64,000 nt of DNA from JAIVJM01 sp963816985 (GCA_963816985.1 CAWFMF010000004.1:1054001-1118000); one strand, 5' to 3'. Positions 42,376 through 50,432 are shown, counted from the first letter of the stretch. The notes: a model not told the origin generated them from the sequence alone. Numbers and translations: made by a program.

Positions 42376-42394
42376 GCTACCGGGGAAGTTGCCG

Positions 42395-42802
42395 ATGTCA
42401 GACGTTCACACGCCCGCACAGCGCAGCTTCAATATGTCGCGTATCCGAAACCGGAACACGCGGCCCGAAATGATCGTGCGCTCGCTGGTTCATCGCATGG
42501 GCTACCGCTACCGGCTGCACCGCAAAGACCTGCCCGGCAAGCCCGACCTCGTTTTCCCCTCACGCCGCAAAATCATCTTCGTCCACGGCTGCTTCTTTCA
42601 TATGCACGACTGCCGCTACGGGAACGTGACGCCAAAACAGAATGCGGAATTCTGGCGTGCCAAAAGACTGTCGAACGTCGAGCGAGACCGCCGGAACATT
42701 GCGGCCCTCAAACAAGAAGGGTGGGAGGTGCTTGAGGTTTGGGAGTGTCAGACACGAACGCCCGAACAACTTGGGCCGACTCTGAGGAACTTCCTCTCCT
42801 GA
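42395..42802 (+). CDS. vsr: Very short patch repair endonuclease Vsr
   Basis: 135 aa from ATG with GGGGAAG upstream. It has the Vsr hallmarks: MSRIRNRNTRPEMIVRS, GYRYRLHRKDLPGKPDLVFP with the catalytic Asp, FVHGCFFHMHDC zinc/His region, and EVWECQTRTPEQLG. It nicks T:G mismatches left by deamination of 5-methylcytosine, so it normally accompanies a C5 methyltransferase, which is missing here. Its stop lies 38 bases before the second norD fragment. Confidence 0.93.
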   Translation: MSDVHTPAQRSFNMSRIRNRNTRPEMIVRSLVHRMGYRYRLHRKDLPGKPDLVFPSRRKIIFVHGCFFHMHDCRYGNVTPKQNAEFWRAKRLSNVERDRRNIAALKQEGWEVLEVWECQTRTPEQLGPTLRNFLS

Positions 42803-42840
42803 GCCTTCCCGATTCAACCCACGTTGTCTCGGAAGGCCCG

Positions 42841-42950
42841 CCGAAGCCGAATCACGCGACCTCTACGGCGAAGTCGGCTACACCATCATTGACGACGTGC
42901 TCAACCTCCCCGAACGCCTCCCCGCCATCTACCGCCGCCTGACGACGTGA
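42841..42950 (+). pseudogene. Displaced remnant of the native norD 3' end
   Basis: It encodes EAESRDLYGEVGYTIIDD and LNLPERLPAIYRRLTT then TGA. The protein is nearly that of the current norD ending (EAELKDLYGEVGY...LSLPERMPAIYRRLTT), and the length is the same 110 bases without gaps. By hand alignment about three quarters of the bases agree, with most differences at third positions. This copy uses GC-ending codons like the host; the copy attached to norD does not. It has no start codon and is not a gene on its own. Confidence 0.85.
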
Positions 42951-43002
42951 GGGCGCGGATTTCGGTGTCAAGCCCGGCCCACTTGGGCTATACTTTTCGG
43001 CG

Positions 43003-43320
43003 ATGAGTCAGGCCACGACCACAGTACCGTTATCTATGGACGAAGCGGGCGTTTTACGCCTGACCGGCACGCGCGTCTCGCTCGACTCAGTCATCTACGC
43101 GTTTGACGAAGGCGCGACGCCGGAAGAAATCGCCCAGGCCTTTACGACGCTCGATCTCGCCGCCATCTATTCCGTCCTCGGCTATTACTTACAGAATCGC
43201 GCCGAGGTGGAAAAGTATCTTGAGCAAAGAAAAGTACAACGTGAGGAATTGAGAAAGGAGCTTGAATCTCAATTCAACCCTCACGGGCTGCGCGAACGAC
43301 TGCTCGCCCGTAAGACTTAA
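43003..43320 (+). CDS. DUF433 antitoxin-like DNA-binding protein
   Basis: 105 aa. The core LRLTGTRVSLDSVIYAFDEGATPEEIAQAFTTLDLA is the DUF433 winged-helix-like fold typical of antitoxins paired with DUF5615 PIN-like toxins, and a Glu/Arg-rich helix forms the tail. The usual partner lies 359 bases downstream (43680), where normally the two genes touch or overlap. It probably neutralises the toxin and represses the operon. Confidence 0.8.
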   Translation: MSQATTTVPLSMDEAGVLRLTGTRVSLDSVIYAFDEGATPEEIAQAFTTLDLAAIYSVLGYYLQNRAEVEKYLEQRKVQREELRKELESQFNPHGLRERLLARKT

Positions 43321-43382
43321 AGCGTGCGTCGCAGGCGTTTCGTTCTGACAGGTAAAACTAAGAAGACTTTTTAATTGAGTAG

Positions 43383-43411
43383 CCCGCCAGAGACGGCGGG
43401 TTTCTGTTTTT
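43383..43411 (+). terminator. Rho-independent terminator inside the split toxin-antitoxin pair
   Basis: CCCGCC AGAGAC GGCGGG (43383-43400) followed by TTTCTGTTTTT. It ends the antitoxin transcript before the toxin gene. Confidence 0.8.
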
Positions 43412-43679
43412 ATGGGTCTGTAACTGAAGAAAACCTGAGCCTTTGGGTTATTGATGTAAATGTGGAGAAGTGAACAGTGAAGTCTTTATAGAGGTTTTCC
43501 AAAATCAATTTCTTTTTTTGAAGTTAGAGAACCGACCTTTTAAGAGAACTTCTCCCAAGAGCACTTGTTCCAGAACTTACTTTGTTAGGAGAATTTTTTG
43601 AAAAATCACTTGACACATCGGCTATGGGCTTGTTGTAAAGGCTTGTGCTCCGTAGTTCGGAGGGCTGAGGATATAGTTA
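43412..43679 (+). other. AT-rich spacer between antitoxin and toxin
   Basis: Strikingly AT-rich for this genome, with A- and T-runs (for example CTTTTTTT near 43505). A TTGACA at about 43610 has a poor -10. A short frame begins TTG at about 43599 after AGGAG and would overlap the toxin start, but it is unconvincing. No known gene. Confidence 0.5.
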
Positions 43680-44033
43680 ATGCTACGCTTAGCAACTGAC
43701 GAGGACTTTAATAACCGTATCCTTCGCGGGTTGCTGCGCCGCAGACCTGAACTGGACATCGTGCGCGTGCAGGATGCAGGGCTTACCGGCAAAGGCGACG
43801 CGGAAGTGCTGGAATGGGCCGCGACGGAAGGTCGGATTTTGCTCACGCACGATGTGACAACGATGCGGCGATACGTTGATGCTCGCGTCGCCGAAGGATT
43901 GTCCATGCCCGGAGTTTTTGAAGTCGGACAGCACGTCTCTATCATCCACGCCATCGAAGCCATCCTTCTCCTTGCCGAATGCAGCCTTGAAGGCGAATGG
44001 GAAGGACGGATAAGCTTCCTCCCGCTCCGTTGA
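43680..44033 (+). CDS. DUF5615 PIN-like toxin
   Basis: 117 aa. The start MLRLATDEDFNNRILRGLLRR and the acidic ILLTHDVTTM strand give the PIN-like nuclease pattern (Asp/Asp) of DUF5615 toxins (Mut7-C-like RNases). It would cleave RNA when free of its DUF433 antitoxin. GAGG lies 11 bases upstream of the ATG. A terminator separates it from the antitoxin, so it must have its own promoter or be silent. Confidence 0.75.
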   Translation: MLRLATDEDFNNRILRGLLRRRPELDIVRVQDAGLTGKGDAEVLEWAATEGRILLTHDVTTMRRYVDARVAEGLSMPGVFEVGQHVSIIHAIEAILLLAECSLEGEWEGRISFLPLR

Positions 44034-44139
44034 CTCTTCGGCTGCACGCCCCCGGCGGTAAACTTTCGCGCGCCGCGCCCGTATCTACGCTCGCGGTTGC
44101 GAGGTGAGAATTTGTAAGTAAAGGCGGGAGGGACAGGCT

Positions 44140-45057
44140 ATGAATTCGAACTCTTTTATGAGGCGCGCGGGCGTGCGAAGGGTCGGCGCGGCGCTGATGC
44201 TTGCGGTCTGCTTGACGGCGGCGGCGGGTGTGGCGGCGGGGCGCGAGAAGGCGGGCGAGGCGAAGGCGGTGGACGGCTTCGCGAAGCTCGAAGGGATGCG
44301 GGTGCATTACCGGAGTGAGGGCAAGGGGAGCGAGGCGCTCGTCTTCGTGCACGGGTGGACGTGCGATTTGAGCTTCTGGCGTTTGCAGACGCCGGCGTTC
44401 GCGGACAAGACGCGCGTCATCGCTCTGGACTTGCCGGGGCACGGGCAGAGCGACAAGCCGGAGATGACCTACACGATGGACTTGTTCGCGCGCGCGGTCG
44501 AGGCGGTGATGCGTGAAGCGGGCGTGAAGCGGGCGGTGCTCGTCGGGCACAGCATGGGCGTCCCCGTCGTGCGGCAGTTCTACCGCAAGTTCCCGGAGAA
44601 GACTCTGGGGCTGGTGTTCGTGGACGGCGGGCTGTGGCCGTTCGCGCCGCGCGCGGCGATGGAGCAGTTCATGGCCCCGATGCGCGCGAACTACAAGCAG
44701 GCGGCGACGCAGATGGTCGAGGGGATGGTGCAGCCCATGCACTCGGCGGCGCTGCGCGAGGAGGTCAAGACGGCGATGCTCTCCGCGCCGCCGCACGTCG
44801 CCGTGAGCGCGATGGAAGGAATGATGGACGAGTCTTTGTGGAAGGAAGACCTTGTGAAAGTCCCCGCCCTCGCCGTCGTCGCGCGCTCGCCCTTCTGGGC
44901 GGCTGACGCCGAGCAGCGCTTCAAAAAAATCGCGCCCGCGCTCGACTACCGGATGTGGGACGGCGTGAGCCACTTCCTGATGATGGACAAGCCCGCGGAG
45001 TTCAACCGCGAACTCTCGGACTTCCTCGCCCGCCATAAACTTTTGCGTCAGAAATGA
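44140..45057 (+). CDS. Exported alpha/beta hydrolase
   Basis: 305 aa. A signal-type N-terminus (GAALMLAVCLTAAAGVAAG) and GGAGG before the ATG. Fold marks: VFVHGWTCD oxyanion loop, DLPGHGQSDKP, nucleophile elbow VLVGHSMGV, and the catalytic His near VSHFLMMDKP. It hydrolyses an ester or similar bond of unknown substrate, probably in the periplasm. No operon partner. Confidence 0.85.
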   Translation: MNSNSFMRRAGVRRVGAALMLAVCLTAAAGVAAGREKAGEAKAVDGFAKLEGMRVHYRSEGKGSEALVFVHGWTCDLSFWRLQTPAFADKTRVIALDLPGHGQSDKPEMTYTMDLFARAVEAVMREAGVKRAVLVGHSMGVPVVRQFYRKFPEKTLGLVFVDGGLWPFAPRAAMEQFMAPMRANYKQAATQMVEGMVQPMHSAALREEVKTAMLSAPPHVAVSAMEGMMDESLWKEDLVKVPALAVVARSPFWAADAEQRFKKIAPALDYRMWDGVSHFLMMDKPAEFNRELSDFLARHKLLRQK

Positions 45058-45143
45058 CAAAGGCCGTGCCACTTCTCGGTCAGTTCCGTGACGTTTCGCC
45101 GCCATAATCGCTCCGACAATTTCTTCAAGGAGCAATCTTCTTT

Positions 45144-45644
45144 ATGAGCGATCAGACGACGCGCGAGGAACGTATCAAGAAGCTCGGCGAACTCATCAAC
45201 GACATCGAGTTCGCGATGCTCACGACCGTGGACACGGACGGGAGCCTGCGGAGCCGTCCGATGGCCTTGCAGCGGCGGGAGTTCGACGGCGACATCTGGT
45301 TCTTCACCAAGGCCAGCACGCCGAAGGTGGACGAGGTCGAGCGCGAAGAGGAGGTCAACGTCAGCTTCGCGCGCCCCGACAAGCAGCACTACGTCTCCGT
45401 CTCCGGCAAGGCGCGCGTCGTGCGCGACCGCGCGAAGATCGAGGAACTCTGGAGCCCGGAACTCAAGGCGTGGTTCCCCGAAGGGTCGGACGACCCAGAC
45501 CTCGCTCTGCTCCGTGTGCGCGCCGAGCGGGCCGAGTACTGGGACAGTCGTTCGAGCCTCGTCTCCCACATCATCGGCCTCGTCAAAGCCGCCGCCACCG
45601 GCGCGAGCTACGATCCGGGCGAGAACGAGAAGGTCGAACTGTAA
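45144..45644 (+). CDS. Pyridoxamine 5'-phosphate oxidase-related flavin-binding protein
   Basis: 166 aa. A split-barrel flavin-binding fold of the general-stress-protein-26 type: IEFAMLTTVDTDGSLRSRPM, WFFTKASTPKVDE, VNVSFARPDKQHYVSVSG, and AERAEYWDS. It binds FMN/FAD or F420 in relatives and is often linked to stress. It is not the vitamin B6 enzyme PdxH itself. AAGGAG lies 11 bases upstream of the ATG. A hairpin follows 9 bases after the stop. Confidence 0.85.
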   Translation: MSDQTTREERIKKLGELINDIEFAMLTTVDTDGSLRSRPMALQRREFDGDIWFFTKASTPKVDEVEREEEVNVSFARPDKQHYVSVSGKARVVRDRAKIEELWSPELKAWFPEGSDDPDLALLRVRAERAEYWDSRSSLVSHIIGLVKAAATGASYDPGENEKVEL

Positions 45645-45653
45645 TTAAGAGAA

Positions 45654-45729
45654 GACAGAACCGCGAGCGGTAGCGAGCGGGTCGGGCGTTGACAAGGCTC
45701 TACCCGCTCGCTACCGCTCGCGGTTCTGT
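45654..45729. repeat. Inverted repeat, GAACCGC-CGGTAGCG family
   Basis: ACAGAACCGCGAGCGGTAGC (45654 on) and its complement ending at 45729 form a 28-bp stem followed by TTTTCG. It is a copy of the element at 14261-14336 and acts as the likely terminator of the preceding gene. Confidence 0.85.
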
Positions 45730-45740
45730 TTTCGTAACGG

Positions 45741-45770
45741 TTGAGCGCGCGCGAAGCGGTGGGGTATATT
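45741..45770 (+). promoter_or_regulatory. Promoter of tRNA-Ser
   Basis: TTGAGC (45741-45746), 18 bases, TATATT (45765-45770), 20 bases before the mature tRNA end. Confidence 0.65.
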
Positions 45771-45790
45771 GTGTGCGCGAAATCAAAACG

Positions 45791-45874
45791 GAGGGGTAGC
45801 ATAATGGTAATGCAGTAGTCTTGAAAACTACCGCCCTCACGGGCTTGCAGGTTCGAGTCCTGTCCCCTCCGCCA
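45791..45874 (+). tRNA. tRNA-Ser (anticodon TGA)
   Basis: 84 bases including encoded CCA. Acceptor GGAGGGG/CCCCTCC with G73. Anticodon stem GTAGT/ACTAC with loop CTTGAAA (anticodon TGA). A 15-base variable arm with CCC/GGG as expected for Ser. T arm GCAGG TTCGAGT CCTGT. The D arm is short: GCA TAATGGTAA TGC. Confidence 0.93.
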
Positions 45875-45970
45875 CAGTAAATCTTTGCACGCGCGAGCCG
45901 CCCGCCCCGACAACGGCGTGGCGGCTTCGTCAGTTTTGCGCGGGGGGCAAGCGGGGCCGGGGAGAGATAG

Positions 45971-47060
45971 ATGAGCGGAGAGCTTTGGACGGGATTAAGT
46001 TCGGCGGCGGCGAAGGGTTGGGCGGCGTCGTTGTTGTTGATGAAGGAGTCGCCAATCGGCCTCGCGCTCCGGCAGGAGGGCGAGAATGTCTTGGAGCGCG
46101 TGTGGCGTTGGACTGAGCCGCTGCGCTACCAGATCAACCGCGACTGGAAGCTCGGCAACTTCGTTTTTTCGGCGTCCGATCTGGTGCTCGGCGTCGGTCA
46201 TCTTTATCGTCGCGCTCGTCATCTCGCGTTACCTCCGAACCTTCCTCGAACGGAGGATGGCGGCGCACCCGCACCTCGACCCCGGCGTCCAGTACACGAT
46301 CCTCCGCCTCGTCAACTACATCGTCATCGTCGTCGGCGTGCTCTTCGCGCTCAAGACCGCCCTCAACCTCGACCTCACCTCCATCGCCGTCCTCTTCACG
46401 GCGCTCTCGGTCGGCATCGGCTTCGGGTTGCAGTTCATCGCGGGCGATTTGGCCGCCGGGTTCCTCCTCCTCTTCGAGCGGCCCGTGAGAGTCGGCGACT
46501 TCATCAGCGTGACGGGGCCGGACAGCAAGATGACGGACGGCAAGGTCGTCTCGATCAACTTGCGGACGACGGTCGTGCAGACGAACGACCACATCTCGGT
46601 CATCGTCCCGAACTCGAAGCTCACCAACCAGAACCTCGTCAACTGGTCTTACAGGGGCCGCCGCTCGCGCCTCTCCGTCCCGGTCGGCGTCTCCTACGAC
46701 GCGGACGTGGACTTGGTGACGGAGACCTTGCTGCACGCCGCCGACGGCGTCAACCACGTCCTCGCCGAGCCGAAGCCGGGCGTGCAGTTCATGGAGTTCG
46801 GCGACTGGTCTTTGAACTTCCGCCTCCTCGTCTGGACTGACCGCCCGCGCCGCCACCCGCAGATTCGGAGCGAGATCAACTACAACATCCGCCGCCTCTT
46901 CCTCGAACGCGGCATCGAGATTCCCTACCCGACGAGCGACCTCCACCTGCGCGGCGGCGCAGTCCGCGTCAAGCCCGCCGACGGCCAGCTCTTCGCCGAG
47001 GGCGGCGACGGCGACGCGCGCGACTCCGAAGAGCGCGAATCAGACACGCGCGGCAACTGA
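45971..47060 (+). CDS. MscS family mechanosensitive channel, one frameshift
   Basis: The first frame gives MSGELWTGLSSAAAKGW to GNFVFSASDLVL. After a +1 shift near 46190 (an extra G in CTCGGCGTCGG) the second frame gives SVIFIVALVISRYL and the rest. TM3 pore region TALSVGIGFGLQFIAGDLAAGF, here seen in parts, is followed by the beta domain RPVRVGDFISV and VPNSKLTNQNLVNWS, typical of MscS. The corrected protein has about 362 aa with three or four membrane helices. It releases solutes under hypo-osmotic stress. The C-terminus is acidic. Confidence 0.85.
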
Positions 47061-47123
47061 CCTTTCGTCAATGTCTTCTTGCGTAAACGCGCGCGGGCGG
47101 GTTAGGCTAAGGGCCAACCCGAC

Positions 47124-47141
47124 TGAATGAACGGCCATTCA
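47124..47141. promoter_or_regulatory. FadR(TetR)-type operator
   Basis: TGAATGAACGGCCATTCA, with an extra C/G pair outside. It keeps both half-sites of the TGAATGA-N-TCATTCA operator known for Bacillus-type FadR, 48 bases before the regulator gene and just upstream of the fadD operon. Confidence 0.65.
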
Positions 47142-47189
47142 GCCGCGAGCCTCTGAAACAATCGAAGAGACGGAGCCCCGTTCCCCTTT

Positions 47190-47804
47190 ATGCGTTCCGC
47201 ACGTTCCCTCCAGAGCGCGCGCCCGGCGGCGGGCGACAAGCGCGAAGCCATCCTCCGCGCCGCGACGCACGTCTTCGCGCGCAACGGCTACTTCAACTCG
47301 AAGGTCGCCGACATCGCGCGCCAGGCCGGAGTCGCCGACGGCACGGTCTACCTCTACTTCAAGAGCAAAGAAGAAATCCTGCGCTCCATCTTCGAGCGCA
47401 ACACCACCGAGGCCATCGCCGAGGGGCGCGAGGAACTCGCGCGCGTCGGCGACGCGTGTGAGAGGCTGCGCCGCATCGCGCGCCACCACCTCGAACGCCT
47501 CGGCGCGGACAGGGACTTGGCGGTCGTCTTTCAGGTCGAGTTGCGCGGCTCGACGAAGTTCATGGAGGAGTTTTCAGCCGCCGGGCTCGCGCAGTACCTC
47601 GGCCTCATCCGCGAGGTCTTCGAGGAGGGGCAGCGCGAGGGCGTCTTCCGCAAGGACTTGAACGCCAAGCTCGTCGCCAAGATTCTCTTCGGCGCTTTGG
47701 ACGAGATGGCGACCAACTGGATTCTCTCGAAGCGGCGCTACAAGCTCGCGCCGATGGCCGACGAAGTGCTCGACATCTTTCTCAAAGGGGTGAGCGCCAG
47801 ATGA
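47190..47804 (+). CDS. TetR family regulator, FadR-like
   Basis: 204 aa. The N-terminal TetR helix-turn-helix is REAILRAATHVFARNGYFNS, then VADIARQAGVADGTVYLYFKSKEE. The C-terminal domain (LRRIARHHLERLG, FFVELRGST-like region, FGALDEMATNWILSKRRY) matches the acyl-CoA-responsive FadR group of Bacillus/Thermus. Its ATGA overlap with fadD shows translational coupling, and the operator at 47124 fits auto-repression relieved by long-chain acyl-CoA. The ligand is inferred. Confidence 0.85.
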   Translation: MRSARSLQSARPAAGDKREAILRAATHVFARNGYFNSKVADIARQAGVADGTVYLYFKSKEEILRSIFERNTTEAIAEGREELARVGDACERLRRIARHHLERLGADRDLAVVFQVELRGSTKFMEEFSAAGLAQYLGLIREVFEEGQREGVFRKDLNAKLVAKILFGALDEMATNWILSKRRYKLAPMADEVLDIFLKGVSAR

Positions 47805-49717
47805 CGCACACGAAGGAACAGACCGTCGCACAGACGGCGGACGACCAACAGCAGCAGCAGTTGAACGGCGCGACGCGCCCGCGCTCTTCGCACCCGCCGC
47901 GCGTGCCGCTCCACGAAGGCGAGCCGCGCACGCTCGGCGAAGTGTTCGAGCGCGTCCCGCGCGAGCACCCGAAGGCCGACATGCTCAACTACAAGCGCGA
48001 AGGCGAGTGGCGCTCGATCTCTTCCGAAGAGTTCCTCGCGCGCGCGCGCCGCGTCGCGCTCGGCCTCAACGCGCTCGGCGTCGGGCACGGCGAGCGCGTC
48101 GCCATCCTCTCGGAGAACTGCCCCGAATGGACGCTCGCCGACGCCGCCTGTCAGCTCTCCGGCGTGATAGACGTGCCCATCTACCCGACGCAGGCCCCGC
48201 CGCAGGTCTGCTACATCCTCAAGGACTCCGGCGCGCGCGTCCTCTTCGTCCAGAACCGCGCCGCCTACGAGCGCGTCGCCGAAGCCATCAAGGACTGCGC
48301 CGCGCTCTCGCACGTCGTCTTTATGCTTGAGGACGGAGAGGTCGCGGGCGTCCCCCGGTCTTTGACGTTCGCGCGGCTCGAAGAGATGGGGCGCGCGCTC
48401 GAAGCGGAGCGGCCCGGCCTCTCGGAAGAGTTGGCGCAGACGGTCTCGCCGGAAGCGGTCGCGACTATCATTTACACCTCTGGGACGACGGGCGAGCCCA
48501 AAGGCGTCATGCTCACGCACTCGAACCTCGTCTCGAACATGATTGACAGCGGCGAGCGGCTCGACTTCGGCGAGCGCGACACGTGCCTCTCCGTCCTCCC
48601 GCTCTCGCACGTCTTCGAGCGCGTCGCGATGTACATGTACATCGAGCACGGCATGACCGTCTTCTACGCCGAGTCTTTGGAGAAGGTCGGCGACAACATG
48701 CGCGAGATTCGCCCGACCATCGTCGTCGCCGTGCCGCGCCTCTACGAGAAGATTTACGCGCGCATCAAGGAGAAGGGGGCCGAAGGCGGCAAGGCGAAGG
48801 CGTCGCTGCTGGCGTGGGCGGTCGAGGTCGGCAAGCAGTGGGCGCGTCTCAGTCTTAATAAACAGCCCGTCCCGCCGCTCCTCGGCTTGAAGCATAAGAT
48901 CGCGACGAAGCTCGTCTTCTCGAAGTGGCACGCGGCGACGGGCGGGCGCGTCCGGCTCTTCGTCTCCGGCGGCGCGGCCCTGCCCGAAGAGGTCGGCTAC
49001 ATCTTCGCGGGCGCGGGCTTCCCCATCATTCAGGGCTACGGGCTGACCGAAACTTCGCCCGTCATCGCCGCCAACACCGTCGAAGAGAACCGCATGTCGG
49101 CGGTGGGCCGCGCCATCCGCAACGTCGAGGTCAGAATCGCCCCGGACGGCGAGATTGAGACGCGCGGGCCGAACGTCATGCTCGGCTACTACAACAAGCC
49201 CGAAGCTACGTCTGAGGTCTTCACCGCCGACGGCTGGTTCAAGACCGGCGACATCGGCGCGCTTGATGCGGAAGGCTTCCTCTCCATCACCGACCGCAAG
49301 AAGGAACTCTTCAAGACTTCCGGCGGCAAGTACATCGCCCCGCAGCCCATCGAGCAGCGCATCAAGGAGTCGCGCTTCGTCAATCAGGTCGTCCTCATCG
49401 GCAACGGCAGGAGGTTCGCCGCCGCCCTCATCGTCCCCCACTGGGAACAGCTCCGCTCCTACGCGCAGCTCAAAGGGCTCAACCTCGAAGCGCCCGCCGA
49501 CTTCTGCCGCCACCCCCGCATCCTCGACCTCCTCCAAAGGCAGGTGGACGCCCACACCGCCGACCTCTCCCAGTACGAGCGCGTCAAAAAAATCGCCCTC
49601 ATCGAGAAAGAGATGACGATTGAAGGCGGCGAACTCACCCCCACCCTCAAAGTCAAACGCCGCGTCGTGGACGAGAAGTACAAAGGCGTGATTGATAAGC
49701 TCTACGCAGAGGGTTAG
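47801..49717 (+). CDS. fadD: Long-chain acyl-CoA synthetase
   Basis: 638 aa AMP-forming ligase. Motif I YTSGTTGEPKGVMLTHSN, motif GYGLTETSP, and GWFKTGDIG with the adenylate Asp, plus the LKVKRRVVDEKYK end typical of the FAA1-like (LC-FACS) group. It activates fatty acids to acyl-CoA for beta-oxidation or lipid synthesis at the membrane. It overlaps the regulator gene by four bases, so it is probably its target. A REP-type element follows nine bases after the stop. Confidence 0.95.
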   Translation: MTHTKEQTVAQTADDQQQQQLNGATRPRSSHPPRVPLHEGEPRTLGEVFERVPREHPKADMLNYKREGEWRSISSEEFLARARRVALGLNALGVGHGERVAILSENCPEWTLADAACQLSGVIDVPIYPTQAPPQVCYILKDSGARVLFVQNRAAYERVAEAIKDCAALSHVVFMLEDGEVAGVPRSLTFARLEEMGRALEAERPGLSEELAQTVSPEAVATIIYTSGTTGEPKGVMLTHSNLVSNMIDSGERLDFGERDTCLSVLPLSHVFERVAMYMYIEHGMTVFYAESLEKVGDNMREIRPTIVVAVPRLYEKIYARIKEKGAEGGKAKASLLAWAVEVGKQWARLSLNKQPVPPLLGLKHKIATKLVFSKWHAATGGRVRLFVSGGAALPEEVGYIFAGAGFPIIQGYGLTETSPVIAANTVEENRMSAVGRAIRNVEVRIAPDGEIETRGPNVMLGYYNKPEATSEVFTADGWFKTGDIGALDAEGFLSITDRKKELFKTSGGKYIAPQPIEQRIKESRFVNQVVLIGNGRRFAAALIVPHWEQLRSYAQLKGLNLEAPADFCRHPRILDLLQRQVDAHTADLSQYERVKKIALIEKEMTIEGGELTPTLKVKRRVVDEKYKGVIDKLYAEG

Positions 49718-49725
49718 CCACACCC

Positions 49726-50432
49726 CGTCCCCGCAGGGGACGAAGATAATAGCCGGGGGCAAGCGAGAGCGCGGATGCGCTCGAAGCGCCGCCCCCGGAA
49801 CAGCCGGAAAATTTAAAGCGACCCTGTAAGGGTCGCACCCGCCTGACGAGAGGAGTCCTTCGCGTGTCACAGACGCTCGTCAGTCTGCTCGTCCACCTCG
49901 TCTTCTCCACTAAGAAGCGCGCCGACCTTATCACTCCCGGAATCGAGACCGACTTATTCGCTTACATCTCGGCGACTCTCAGGAACCGCGAGTCGCGCTG
50001 CCTGGCCGCGAATGGGACGACGAATCACGTCCATCTCCTCGTCTCTCTGTCGAAGAACGTAGCCTTGAGCGCGGTCGTCGGCGAGTTGAAGAAGAGTTCG
50101 TCCAAATGGATCAAGACGAAGGGCATAGAGTTTCGAGATTTCTGCTGGCAGGACGGGTACGGCGCTTTTTCCGTCGGTCAATCGAACGTCGCGGCGTTGA
50201 AGGAGTACATCGCGCGGCAGAAGGAGCACCACCGGAAGAGGTCGTTTGAGTCTGAGTTGGTAGGGTTGTTAAAGAGGTACGGCGTTCAGTACGACGAGCG
50301 GTATCTGTGGCGTTAGGACTTCGACCCTTTCAGGGTCGGGTCTTTATTTTTTACGCGACCGGGGGCGGCGCTCAGTCGCCCGCGCTCCTTCGCTCTGCCC
50401 CCGGCTATTGTCTGTTGCCCTTTCAGGGCAAC
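49726..50432 (+). mobile_element. REP element with its RAYT-type transposase gene
   Basis: Ends: hairpins CGTCCCCGCAGGGGACG (49726-49742) and GTTGCCCTTTCAGGGCAAC (50414-50432). Inside each, inverted palindromes preceded by TAG (CCGGGGGC...GCCCCCGG then AACA), then GACCCT/AGGGTC hairpins directly flanking the transposase. The layout equals that of 5457-5683 with the gene added. Confidence 0.85.
49864..50316 (+). CDS. REP-associated tyrosine transposase (IS200-like Y1)
   Basis: 150 aa from GTG with AGAGGAG seven bases upstream. The HUH motif is HVH in NHVHLLVSL, and the catalytic Tyr is in the helix LKEYIARQKEHHRKRSF. VHLVFSTKKR at the N-terminus is typical. Such Y1 enzymes nick and join single-stranded DNA at hairpins with a short guide tetranucleotide, and they spread REP sequences. 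Full length with no stop, so it may be active. The gene sits exactly between inverted copies of the repeat. Confidence 0.92.
   Translation: MSQTLVSLLVHLVFSTKKRADLITPGIETDLFAYISATLRNRESRCLAANGTTNHVHLLVSLSKNVALSAVVGELKKSSSKWIKTKGIEFRDFCWQDGYGAFSVGQSNVAALKEYIARQKEHHRKRSFESELVGLLKRYGVQYDERYLWR

Larger units (their letters stand above)
40417..42840. mobile_element. Low-GC endonuclease cassette inserted at the norD 3' end
   Basis: About 2.4 kb between two 110-base copies of the norD 3' end (40307-40416 and 42841-42950). It holds an HNH nuclease, a small opposite-strand gene, a PD-(D/E)xK-like protein and Vsr. Codon use and base composition are much more AT-rich than in flanking genes. No integrase or transposase is seen. 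A crossover in the shared DNA (20 identical bases, GACCTCTACGGCGAAGTCGG) would explain the arrangement. Confidence 0.65.
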
